A stretch of 64,000 nt of DNA from Gilvimarinus polysaccharolyticus (lineage in GTDB: Bacteria > Pseudomonadota > Gammaproteobacteria > Pseudomonadales > Cellvibrionaceae). A model generated the notes under the pieces. The model was not told where the DNA came from and ran no database searches. It saw only the letters and a list, made by a program, of their open reading frames with translations. The DNA lies in assembly GCF_001187555.1 (NCBI RefSeq), contig NZ_LFIJ01000001.1, forward strand, positions 1,204,169 to 1,268,168. The letters are read 5' to 3'. The translations under genes were made by a program, and so were the position numbers. Positions 40,778 to 48,236 of this stretch are shown here, in pieces (position 1 is the stretch's first letter; the number at the start of each line of letters is the position of its first letter).

Positions 40778-42089
40778 CTCCATCAAACAACAACAAATCG
40801 ACATCGCGACCAAACTGATGCGCCAGCTCGGGCAGCAAATAGCCAAGCACTGCTTGATTTTCAAGCTGTTGAATCAACTCATTAATAAAACCAAAACTCA
40901 ACATTATTCGCGCTTGATCTTTGTCGACACCGCGAGCTTGCAGATAATACAAGGCATCATCGTTAATTTGACTAACAGTGGCGCCATGGGCGCAGCGTAC
41001 GTCATCGGCGTAGATTTCAAGCTCAGGCTTGGTGTCTATCTCGGCTTTATTTGAGGTTAAAAGATTTTTATTGCTAAGCTGGGCCAAAGTTTTTTGCGCA
41101 TCTTTGTGGATATGGATACGACCATTAAACACAGCCCGAGCCCGATCGCCGATAATGCCGCGAAACACCTCATTGGTGGTGCAATGCGGTACGCAATGTT
41201 GCACATTGGTGTGGTAATCAACCAATTGTTTATTGCGCGGTAGATACACACCATTTAGCTCAACATGAGCGCCGGCACCGCGGTGCATCAAACCGTAATC
41301 GATCCGAATCAACTCAGCGCCTTTAGCAATAGCAAAGCCGTCAAAATTAGCGTCGCGATTAAGCTCGACAAACACACCACCTACGTGATGAATCGCCTCG
41401 CCTTCTAGGTTTAAACGGTAGTGCTTAAAGCGTGCGTTATCGCCAATAACCACTTCGGTCTGGGCATTAACAAAACCTTTCGTAGCGTCGGTCGCGGTTG
41501 CGTAATGCTCAACCACCTCAGCTTCGGCACCCTGCTCTAGCACCACCAACAAGCGAGTGTTGACTAATGGTGCAGCCGTCTCGCTGATTCGATTAACAAG
41601 ATACAACGGTTTATCAAGCTTAACGCCTGCCGCCACATGCAGTAGTACGCCCTGCTGCAACAGTGCTTCACTCATGGCCGCAAACAGGTGCTGTTCGCTA
41701 TCAGCTAAACGACCTAAATGCGCCTCAATAATCTTGCTTTGCGCATCGTCAGCATCGGCAAACAGAGTCAAGGCTGCGGGCAACTCACCGCAAGCTGCCG
41801 TATCAATAACGCCATCGGTAATCACTAATCGGTAGGCGTCGGCATCAATCCAGGCATCGACCGGAAAACTCGCTGGGTCGCCCTGATTGGCCGCCCCAAA
41901 AGATGCCACCTTGCCTAACGCGGCAAGTGATGTGTACTTCCAGCTCTCGGTACGGCGACTAGGCCAATCAACGGCCTGAAACCGTTGGCTGCCGCGCTCG
42001 CGCAGGTTTTGAAGCCATTGCGGCGTCGTTAAATCTTGCTCAGGCAGCTCTTTGGCCAGCGACAAAGCTTGCCGCTTAAAATCATTCAT
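40758..42089 (-). CDS. sufD: Fe-S scaffold component SufD
   Basis: 443 residues from the ATG at 42089, which shares its A with the sufC stop (TAATG), giving translational coupling. The right-handed beta-helix core ends with EIYADDVRCAHGATVS, containing the Cys/His pair that in E. coli SufD joins the cluster-assembly site with SufB. The C-terminal helices (ARIMLSFGFINELI) bind SufC. Part of the SufBC2D complex. Confidence 0.96.
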   Translation of the reverse strand: MNDFKRQALSLAKELPEQDLTTPQWLQNLRERGSQRFQAVDWPSRRTESWKYTSLAALGKVASFGAANQGDPASFPVDAWIDADAYRLVITDGVIDTAACGELPAALTLFADADDAQSKIIEAHLGRLADSEQHLFAAMSEALLQQGVLLHVAAGVKLDKPLYLVNRISETAAPLVNTRLLVVLEQGAEAEVVEHYATATDATKGFVNAQTEVVIGDNARFKHYRLNLEGEAIHHVGGVFVELNRDANFDGFAIAKGAELIRIDYGLMHRGAGAHVELNGVYLPRNKQLVDYHTNVQHCVPHCTTNEVFRGIIGDRARAVFNGRIHIHKDAQKTLAQLSNKNLLTSNKAEIDTKPELEIYADDVRCAHGATVSQINDDALYYLQARGVDKDQARIMLSFGFINELIQQLENQAVLGYLLPELAHQFGRDVDLLLFDGDDLDSI

Positions 42090-42838
42090 TACGCCACCCC
42101 GCCTTCCAGCCAACCGTAACCTTTAGCCTCTAACTCTTTCGCTAAGCTTTTATCGCCCGACTTAACAATTTTTCCGTCGGCTAAAACATGTACGTAATCT
42201 GGCACAATATAATCAAGCAAACGCTGGTAGTGTGTAACCACAATAAAGCTGCGATCTTTGTTGCGCATAGCATTTACACCATCGGCAACAGTTTGCAGCG
42301 CATCAATATCTAGGCCCGAGTCTGTTTCATCCAAAATGCATAAGCTAGGCTCAAGCAGCATCATTTGTAAAATTTCGTTGCGTTTTTTCTCGCCCCCCGA
42401 AAAGCCTTCGTTAACACCGCGTTTTAAAAACGCTTGATCCAGTTTCACTTTTTGGCTGGTAGTACGTGCCAGCTTCATAAACTCTACCGATGACAGTGCA
42501 GGCAACCCTTTGTGTTTACGCACAGTGTCAACCGAGACTTTTAAAAATTCCATATTGCTGACGCCGGGTATTTCTACCGGGTACTGAAACGCCAAAAACA
42601 CCCCCTCACGTGCCCGCTCTTCAACCGCAAGGTCAAATAAGTTTGCGCCTTTAAATTCAACTGTTCCGCTACTGACCTCATAACCATCGCGCCCCGACAA
42701 CACATTGCCTAGGGTGCTTTTACCGGCGCCATTAGGCCCCATAATGGCGTGCACTTCACCAGGCTTTATCTCAAGGCTTAGGCCTTTAAGAATTTCTTTG
42801 TCTTCAACGCTGGCGTGGAGATTGTTTATGCGTAACAT
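42089..42838 (-). CDS. sufC: Fe-S assembly ATPase SufC
   Basis: 249-residue ABC-type ATPase. Walker A GPNGAGKST, signature EGFSGGEKKRNEI and Walker B LCILDETDSGLDID are all intact. It drives conformational changes in SufBC2D. GAGAG lies about eight bases before the ATG. Confidence 0.98.
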   Translation of the reverse strand: MLRINNLHASVEDKEILKGLSLEIKPGEVHAIMGPNGAGKSTLGNVLSGRDGYEVSSGTVEFKGANLFDLAVEERAREGVFLAFQYPVEIPGVSNMEFLKVSVDTVRKHKGLPALSSVEFMKLARTTSQKVKLDQAFLKRGVNEGFSGGEKKRNEILQMMLLEPSLCILDETDSGLDIDALQTVADGVNAMRNKDRSFIVVTHYQRLLDYIVPDYVHVLADGKIVKSGDKSLAKELEAKGYGWLEGGVA

Positions 42839-42895
42839 AGTTCGGTTCTCTCAATCATTAAATTTTGTGGCGGTTAAGCGATACGTCGACCGTCA

Positions 42896-44332
42896 TTAAC
42901 CTACCGAGCCTTCAAGGCTAACCTCGAGCAGCTTGCCGGCCTCAACCGCAAACTCCATCGGCAACTCTTTAAACACCTCACGACAAAAGCCGTTGACGAT
43001 CATCGACACTGCCTTTTCAGGATCTAGGCCGCGCTGTGCGCACAAAAACATTTGATCGTCGCTAACTTTTGAGGTGGTCGCCTCGTGCTCGATAACCGCA
43101 CTGGGGTTTTTGCTTTCAATATAGGGGAAGGTATGGGCACCGCAGCGATCGCCAATAAGCAGCGAGTCACACTGAGTAAAGTTACGCGCCCCATCGGCGC
43201 CGGGATTCATCCGCACTAAGCCGCGGTAGCTGCTATCGCTACGCCCTGCCGAAATACCTTTAGCAATTATAGTAGAGCGCGTATTTTTACCAATGTGGAT
43301 CATTTTAGTACCGGTATCGGCTTGCTGAAGATTATTAGTCAACGCCACCGAATAAAACTCACCAACACTGTTGTCGCCACGCAATATGCAACTGGGGTAT
43401 TTCCACGTTATCGCTGAGCCTGTCTCAACTTGGGTCCAGCTAATTTTTGCACTTTCGTGACAAACACCACGCTTAGTCACAAAATTATAAATACCGCCTT
43501 TGCCCTCGGCGTCACCAGGATACCAATTTTGTACGGTCGAATATTTGATTTCTGCGTTGTCGCAAGCAACCAGTTCAACCACCGCTGCGTGCAATTGATT
43601 TTCATCACGCATCGGGGCAGTACAACCTTCAAGATAGCTCACGTGAGAGCCCTCTTCTGCGACAATCAAGGTACGTTCAAACTGTCCGGTGTTTTGCTCA
43701 TTAATTCGAAAATAGGTTGACAGCTCCATCGGGCAGCGTACACCTTTAGGAATAAATACAAACGATCCATCCGAGAATACGGCTGAGTTGAGCGCGGCAA
43801 AATAATTATCTTTTTGCGGCACAACCGAGCCTAAATATTTTTTAATAAGCTCAGGGTATTTTTCAATCGCTTCGCTAATACTGCAAAATATCACTCCAGC
43901 CTCAAGTAACTTTTCCCGAAAGGTGGTTACCACGCTGACCGAATCGAATACCACATCCATTGCGACACCGGCAAGTACCGCCTGCTCATGCAGGGGAATG
44001 CCAAGTTTTTCATAAGTGGCGAGCAGCTCGGGATCGACCTCATCTAAACTTTGTGGGCGCTCATCCATACTTTTAGGGGCGCTGTAGTAGGAGATAGATT
44101 GAAAGTCTACCGGCGGGTATTTAACTTTTGCCCAATCGGGAGATTCCATTTCTTGCCAAGCGCGAAACGCTTGCAGACGCCAGTCGAGCATCCACTCGGG
44201 CTCATCTTTTTTAGCCGAAATAAAACGCACCACATCTTCGTTAAGACCGGGTGGCAACGTTTCAGATTCAATAGCGGTATGAAACCCCGCGGCATACTCT
44301 TTACTGATTAGGTGCTCTACCTGTTCAGACAT
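42896..44332 (-). CDS. sufB: Fe-S scaffold component SufB
   Basis: 478 residues, the main scaffold of the SufBC2D complex. Landmarks: [16 protein letters not shown], the beta-helix core with [14 protein letters not shown], and the Cys in [12 protein letters not shown] corresponding to the essential Cys of E. coli SufB. The C-terminus [13 protein letters not shown] matches. It is 109 bases after the iscS-type gene, the largest gap inside the operon. Confidence 0.98.
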   Translation of the reverse strand: MSEQVEHLISKEYAAGFHTAIESETLPPGLNEDVVRFISAKKDEPEWMLDWRLQAFRAWQEMESPDWAKVKYPPVDFQSISYYSAPKSMDERPQSLDEVDPELLATYEKLGIPLHEQAVLAGVAMDVVFDSVSVVTTFREKLLEAGVIFCSISEAIEKYPELIKKYLGSVVPQKDNYFAALNSAVFSDGSFVFIPKGVRCPMELSTYFRINEQNTGQFERTLIVAEEGSHVSYLEGCTAPMRDENQLHAAVVELVACDNAEIKYSTVQNWYPGDAEGKGGIYNFVTKRGVCHESAKISWTQVETGSAITWKYPSCILRGDNSVGEFYSVALTNNLQQADTGTKMIHIGKNTRSTIIAKGISAGRSDSSYRGLVRMNPGADGARNFTQCDSLLIGDRCGAHTFPYIESKNPSAVIEHEATTSKVSDDQMFLCAQRGLDPEKAVSMIVNGFCREVFKELPMEFAVEAGKLLEVSLEGSVG

Positions 44333-44441
44333 TTCTCACCTCTTTCTTCGCTGTGGCGAAGTGCTCAGGAATTACCCGAATGACTAATCACATGCCGCCA
44401 TAGCGACATTCGATGCGGCTTGGGCGCCGTCTTGTTTGTAC

Positions 44442-45614
44442 TTAACTGACTTTTGCTGTGAGCTTACCGACCACCGTATTAATGTGAGCAATCGTGCGTT
44501 CGACTTCGTGCTCGGTGGTGTAGCGCCCCAGTGAAATACGCAAAGTCGCCAACGCCTCGGCATCACTTAAACCAATCGCCTTTAAAACGTAACTGGGCGC
44601 CATGCTGGCTGAGGTGCAGGCAGAGCCCGTCGACAAAGCCAGCTCTCGTAGTGACAACAACAACAGCTCGCCATCGAGCTCACCAAATGTCACGCTTAAA
44701 TGGCCACAGGCACGCGCGCTCGGATGACCATTGACACGAACACCCGGCAAACCCGCAATACCAGCCCAAAGTCGATCGCGCAATTGTGCAACCTGCTCTG
44801 GGCTGTTTTTTTGTTCGGAGCCTCGCTCCAGCTCAGCGCGAGCTAAATCGGCGGCCACACCAAAACCCACGCACTGATGAGTCGCCAAGGTGCCAGAGCG
44901 CATACCGCGCTCGTGGCCACCTCCGTGGATTTGCGCGGCCAGCTTGAGCGCCGGACTACGACGCACATACAAGGCGCCCACACCTTTGGGACCATAGAAT
45001 TTATGCGCCGACAGTGACAGCAAATCGGCGCCTAACTCGGTAACGTTTACCGGCATTTTACCCAGCGCCTGCGCGGCATCGACATGCAATAAACAGCCGT
45101 GCTCGCGGCACAATTGGGCTATCTCGGCAATTGGGTTAATGGTGCCCAGCTCGTTATTAACCAACATCACGCTCACCAAGCGAGTATTGCTACGCAAGAC
45201 ACTCGCAACCGCTTGAGCTGTAATCCTGCCGCTGCTATCGGGGGCAATCAAACTCAACTCATGCCCCTGCTCGGCCAGCCATTGAGCTGGGTCGAGCACA
45301 GACTTATGCTCTATGGCACTTACCGCCAAATGCCCTACATCTTTGCCCGCCGACTCAAACACTCCCTTTAATGCCAAATTGTTTGATTCGGTCGCACCAC
45401 TCGTCCAAACGATCTCGCGAGCATCGGCGCCAATAAGCTCAGCAATCTGCCCGCGCGCCGTCTCAACGGCCTCTTCGGCTTGCCAACCGTACCGGTGTGA
45501 ACGTGATGCAGGGTTGGCAAAGTTACCATCAAGCGTCAGGCACTGCGCCATGGCCTCTGCAACCTCGGGGGCAACCGGCGTGGTCGCAGCGTAGTCTAGG
45601 TAGATGGGTGTCAT
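44442..45614 (-). CDS. IscS-type cysteine desulfurase
   Basis: Type I PLP desulfurase, 390 residues. The start IYLDYAATTPVAPEVAEAM and GNFANPASRSHRYGWQAEEAV closely match IscS. The PLP Lys is in SAHKFYGPKG and the mobile-loop Cys in TGSACTSASM. Its C-terminus stops soon after the SLGRYTTEHEVE block, about 20 residues before the end of E. coli IscS, and so lacks the tail that helps bind IscU. No iscU is in the window. It probably supplies sulfur for tRNA thiolation (for example TtcA) or to SufBCD. Encoded 27 bases after iscR. Confidence 0.93.
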   Translation of the reverse strand: MTPIYLDYAATTPVAPEVAEAMAQCLTLDGNFANPASRSHRYGWQAEEAVETARGQIAELIGADAREIVWTSGATESNNLALKGVFESAGKDVGHLAVSAIEHKSVLDPAQWLAEQGHELSLIAPDSSGRITAQAVASVLRSNTRLVSVMLVNNELGTINPIAEIAQLCREHGCLLHVDAAQALGKMPVNVTELGADLLSLSAHKFYGPKGVGALYVRRSPALKLAAQIHGGGHERGMRSGTLATHQCVGFGVAADLARAELERGSEQKNSPEQVAQLRDRLWAGIAGLPGVRVNGHPSARACGHLSVTFGELDGELLLLSLRELALSTGSACTSASMAPSYVLKAIGLSDAEALATLRISLGRYTTEHEVERTIAHINTVVGKLTAKVS

Positions 45615-45641
45615 ACTACTGATCTCAATCCCAAGCGACGC

Positions 45642-46139
45642 CTAATGGCGGTCACTGCAAACAATGTGTTTTGGCAGAGGCTCGGGTTCTAAATTGGCGC
45701 CACGGCGCTCATCTTGACGTTTACAAACCACTTGAATATCTCGCCGCTCCACTAGGTCGGCTAGCGTGATACCACTTAAAAACTGATGGATTTGACCACT
45801 TAGGTCCTGCCACAGATGATGGGTAATGCAGATTTCACCGTCCTGACAATCGCCTTTGCCTTTGCAGCGAGTCGCATCCAGCGACTCGCTTACGGCATCA
45901 ACAACCTGCACGATGGAGATTTCGTTAGCCGTGCCGGCCAAGCAATAACCACCGCCTGGGCCGCGCACGCTGCGCACCAAAGTTTCACGGCGCAGCTTGG
46001 CAAACAACTGCTCTAAATACGATAACGAGATTCCCTGACGCTCGGAGATGTCAGCAAGACTCACAGGCCCACACTCACCATGAAGTGCAAGATCCAGCAT
46101 AGCGGTTACCGCATAGCGGCCCTTGGTGGTCAATCTCAT
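45642..46139 (-). CDS. iscR: Fe-S-sensing transcription regulator IscR
   Basis: Rrf2-family repressor, 165 residues. N-terminal winged helix ([19 protein letters not shown]), wing residues in [11 protein letters not shown], and the cluster ligands in [21 protein letters not shown] (three Cys and a His, spaced as in E. coli IscR). Holo-IscR should repress this operon through the type 1-like site at 46239-46263, with derepression when Fe-S demand rises. It heads the suf operon. Confidence 0.97.
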   Translation of the reverse strand: MRLTTKGRYAVTAMLDLALHGECGPVSLADISERQGISLSYLEQLFAKLRRETLVRSVRGPGGGYCLAGTANEISIVQVVDAVSESLDATRCKGKGDCQDGEICITHHLWQDLSGQIHQFLSGITLADLVERRDIQVVCKRQDERRGANLEPEPLPKHIVCSDRH

Positions 46140-46238
46140 TTGCTTACGGCTGCCCCCAATGCTGGTTAAATCGTCGATCGGTACTCGTCAATATCGCTAA
46201 TCGTGCCCAGTTGCGCGTAAAAAATAACGCCAAACCAA

Positions 46239-46263
46239 ATGTCCGACCATTTTACTCAACTAT
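46239..46263 (-). promoter_or_regulatory. IscR type 1-like operator upstream of iscR
   Basis: On the minus strand these 25 bases match the E. coli IscR type 1 consensus (ATASYYGACTR, WWW, YAGTCRRSTAT) at about 21 positions. Both half-sites (ATAGTTGAGT and GGTCGG) are recognisable. It lies 100 bases before the iscR start, a suitable place to control the operon. The consensus is recalled from memory. Confidence 0.65.
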
Positions 46264-46321
46264 TGCACATATTCCAAGCACCGTAAGGCGGCGGGCGACT
46301 TAAGCGCAAGGATTCTCGCAC

Positions 46322-47110
46322 TTAGGCCTCAGAATCATCAGCTGACAACGCTTTAATTTCATTGCGAGAGCGAAAGATGTAGTTCTGGGTACTGGTAAGT
46401 ACACCGCGCAAAATACTCAGCTCCATTTCATCCATACGAATACGCCCGTACAAGCGGCGTAAACGTGTCATAGTTTGGCGCGGGTTGTCCGGCTCTAAAA
46501 AGCCCAACTCTTCTAGTGTTTGCTGTAGGTGGTCGTAGTAGCGCTCAAGGCCGTCCACCTTGGCTGGCGGTACATCCCAATCATCGAAGGTTGGTGCTTT
46601 ACCTTCCTGCCACGTTAAGTGGGCCATGCGCAACTCATAGGCAATCACCTGTACTGCGCACGCTAAATTAAGCGAGCTGTAATCATCGTTGGCCGGTATG
46701 TGTACATGGTAATGGCACTTGTGCAGCTCTTCGTTGGTGAGGCCACGATCCTCGCGACCAAAAATTACCGCCACTTCGTGCTCGCCCGCCTCGGCGATAG
46801 CTTTGGTGCCACACTCACGTGGGTTGACCAACGGCCAGGGGATTCTACGCTCGCGAGCACTGGTGCCAACCACTAAGCCACAATCGGCAATAGCCTCATC
46901 CAATGTCTCCACCACAATCGCATTGTCTAGAATATCTTGGGCGCCAGCAGCGCGCCAAACAGCTTTTTCGGCGGGAAAATCTTTAGGTGCAACTAGGTAT
47001 AGCTTTGTCAAACCCATGTTTTTCATGGCGCGTGCAGCACCACCTATATTGCCTGGGTGGGAGGTATTCACCAGCACAATACGCAGGTTATTTAATCGGT
47101 TTTCGCTCAT
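46322..47110 (-). CDS. trmJ: tRNA (Cm32/Um32) methyltransferase TrmJ
   Basis: SPOUT methyltransferase adding 2'-O-methyl to position 32 of several tRNAs. 262 residues from the ATG at 47110. Knot motifs: NTSHPGNIGGAARAMKNMGL at the N-terminus, VIFGREDRGLTNEEL, and NLACAVQVIAYELR. A C-terminal helical extension (RLRRLYGRIRMDEMELSILRG) is typical of TrmJ. Its usual neighbour cysE is absent between it and iscR. Divergent from suhB. Confidence 0.96.
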   Translation of the reverse strand: MSENRLNNLRIVLVNTSHPGNIGGAARAMKNMGLTKLYLVAPKDFPAEKAVWRAAGAQDILDNAIVVETLDEAIADCGLVVGTSARERRIPWPLVNPRECGTKAIAEAGEHEVAVIFGREDRGLTNEELHKCHYHVHIPANDDYSSLNLACAVQVIAYELRMAHLTWQEGKAPTFDDWDVPPAKVDGLERYYDHLQQTLEELGFLEPDNPRQTMTRLRRLYGRIRMDEMELSILRGVLTSTQNYIFRSRNEIKALSADDSEA

Positions 47111-47173
47111 CAACGCACCCTTGGATAAGATTGCCCATGCACTGGGCTAACTAAAAGGGCGGCATTCTAACAA

Positions 47174-47207
47174 AATCAGCCGCAAAGGAGTACATTTGCG
47201 GCTGATT
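47174..47207. promoter_or_regulatory. Inverted repeat in the trmJ-suhB divergent region
   Basis: Perfect 13-bp inverted repeat AATCAGCCGCAAA (47174-47186) / TTTGCGGCTGATT (47195-47207), 8-base loop. It lies 64 bases from trmJ and 28 bases before the suhB -10 box. There is no clear T-run, so an operator is as likely as a terminator. Confidence 0.5.
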
Positions 47208-47234
47208 GTACTGGTTTAGCCGGTATGTGGTTGC

Positions 47235-47240
47235 TATAAT
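47235..47240 (+). promoter_or_regulatory. -10 element of suhB
   Basis: TATAAT followed by the GC-rich CGCCGG discriminator, 72 bases before the suhB ATG. The -35 is not convincing. Confidence 0.5.
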
Positions 47241-47312
47241 CGCCGGTTCTGGCCACTCCCCTTCGCGGTGACGCTCCGTTCTTTACTGACTCTGACTTGT
47301 TGATGGTGCCCC

Positions 47313-48116
47313 ATGGAACCCATGCTGAATATTGCTTTGCGTGCTGCGCGCAAGGCCGGCGAACTGATCGAGCGCGCATCTGAGCGCGTTGACCTTGTTT
47401 CTATCGAGGAAAAAGATCGCAATGATTTCGTTACCGAGGTGGATAAAGCCGCCGAGAAAGAAATCATCTACCACCTAAGAAAGGCTTTTCCAGATCACAG
47501 CATCATCGGCGAAGAAGGCGGCTCTCAGCCGGGCAGCAACACCGATGTTGAGTGGATTATTGACCCTCTGGACGGCACCACTAACTTTATTCACGGCATC
47601 CCACACTACTCAGTTTCTATCGCCTGCCGCATCAAAGGCCAGCTAGAGCACGCGGTAGTATACGACCCCATCAAGCGCGAAGAATTTACCGCCAGTCGCG
47701 GCCGTGGCGCAACCCTTAATGGTCGCCGTATGCGCGTTAGTAATCGTCGTGGCTTAGCCGGCGCCCTTATCGGCACTGGGATTCCTTTTAACGGTTACGC
47801 GCTAGAGAACATCTCCCCCTATTTAGCCGCACTGCAAGAAATTGCTGGGCAAACAGCGGGCATTCGTCGCGCCGGATCGGCCGCACTCGACTTAGCTTAC
47901 GTGGCTGCAGGCCGCTTTGATGCCTTTTGGGAAATGAACCTAAATAGCTGGGATATGGCTGCAGGCATCTTATTGGTAAAAGAAGCCGGTGGTCTGGTGA
48001 GCGATTTCCATGGCGCACACAATTACATGGATAACGGCAATATTATTTGCGGCGGCCCTAAAGTGTTTAAGCCAGTATTACAAATTGTGAAAAAACATAT
48101 GGAACACATCCGCTAG
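47313..48116 (+). CDS. suhB: Inositol-1-monophosphatase SuhB
   Basis: 267 residues, Mg2+-dependent phosphatase of the IMPase fold; in E. coli SuhB also joins rRNA antitermination complexes. Metal ligands in IGEEGG and in DPLDGTTNFIHGIPHYSVSIA, and the C-terminal motif WDMAAGILLVKEAGG. Followed by a strong hairpin terminator. It is usually next to secF; here a histidine kinase gene lies between. Confidence 0.96.
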   Translation: MEPMLNIALRAARKAGELIERASERVDLVSIEEKDRNDFVTEVDKAAEKEIIYHLRKAFPDHSIIGEEGGSQPGSNTDVEWIIDPLDGTTNFIHGIPHYSVSIACRIKGQLEHAVVYDPIKREEFTASRGRGATLNGRRMRVSNRRGLAGALIGTGIPFNGYALENISPYLAALQEIAGQTAGIRRAGSAALDLAYVAAGRFDAFWEMNLNSWDMAAGILLVKEAGGLVSDFHGAHNYMDNGNIICGGPKVFKPVLQIVKKHMEHIR

Positions 48117-48155
48117 CACGCAACAGCCAAGCTCCAAGCATTAAGTTACAACTAT

Positions 48156-48189
48156 AAAAAGGCGGATGAGTTTACTCATCCGCCTTTTT
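48156..48189. terminator. Bidirectional terminator suhB / hybrid kinase
   Basis: Perfect 15-bp stem AAAAAGGCGGATGAG (48156-48170) / CTCATCCGCCTTTTT (48175-48189) with a TTTA loop. T-runs occur on both strands, serving the two converging genes. Confidence 0.93.
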
Positions 48190-48236
48190 ATTATTAACCG
48201 CCAGGCACTTACTCTTAGGCACGTAGGTGTTGACCA

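Noticed and set aside
46719-47150. 143-residue open frame opposite trmJ
   Set aside because: Shadow of the conserved SPOUT sequence; no ribosome site.
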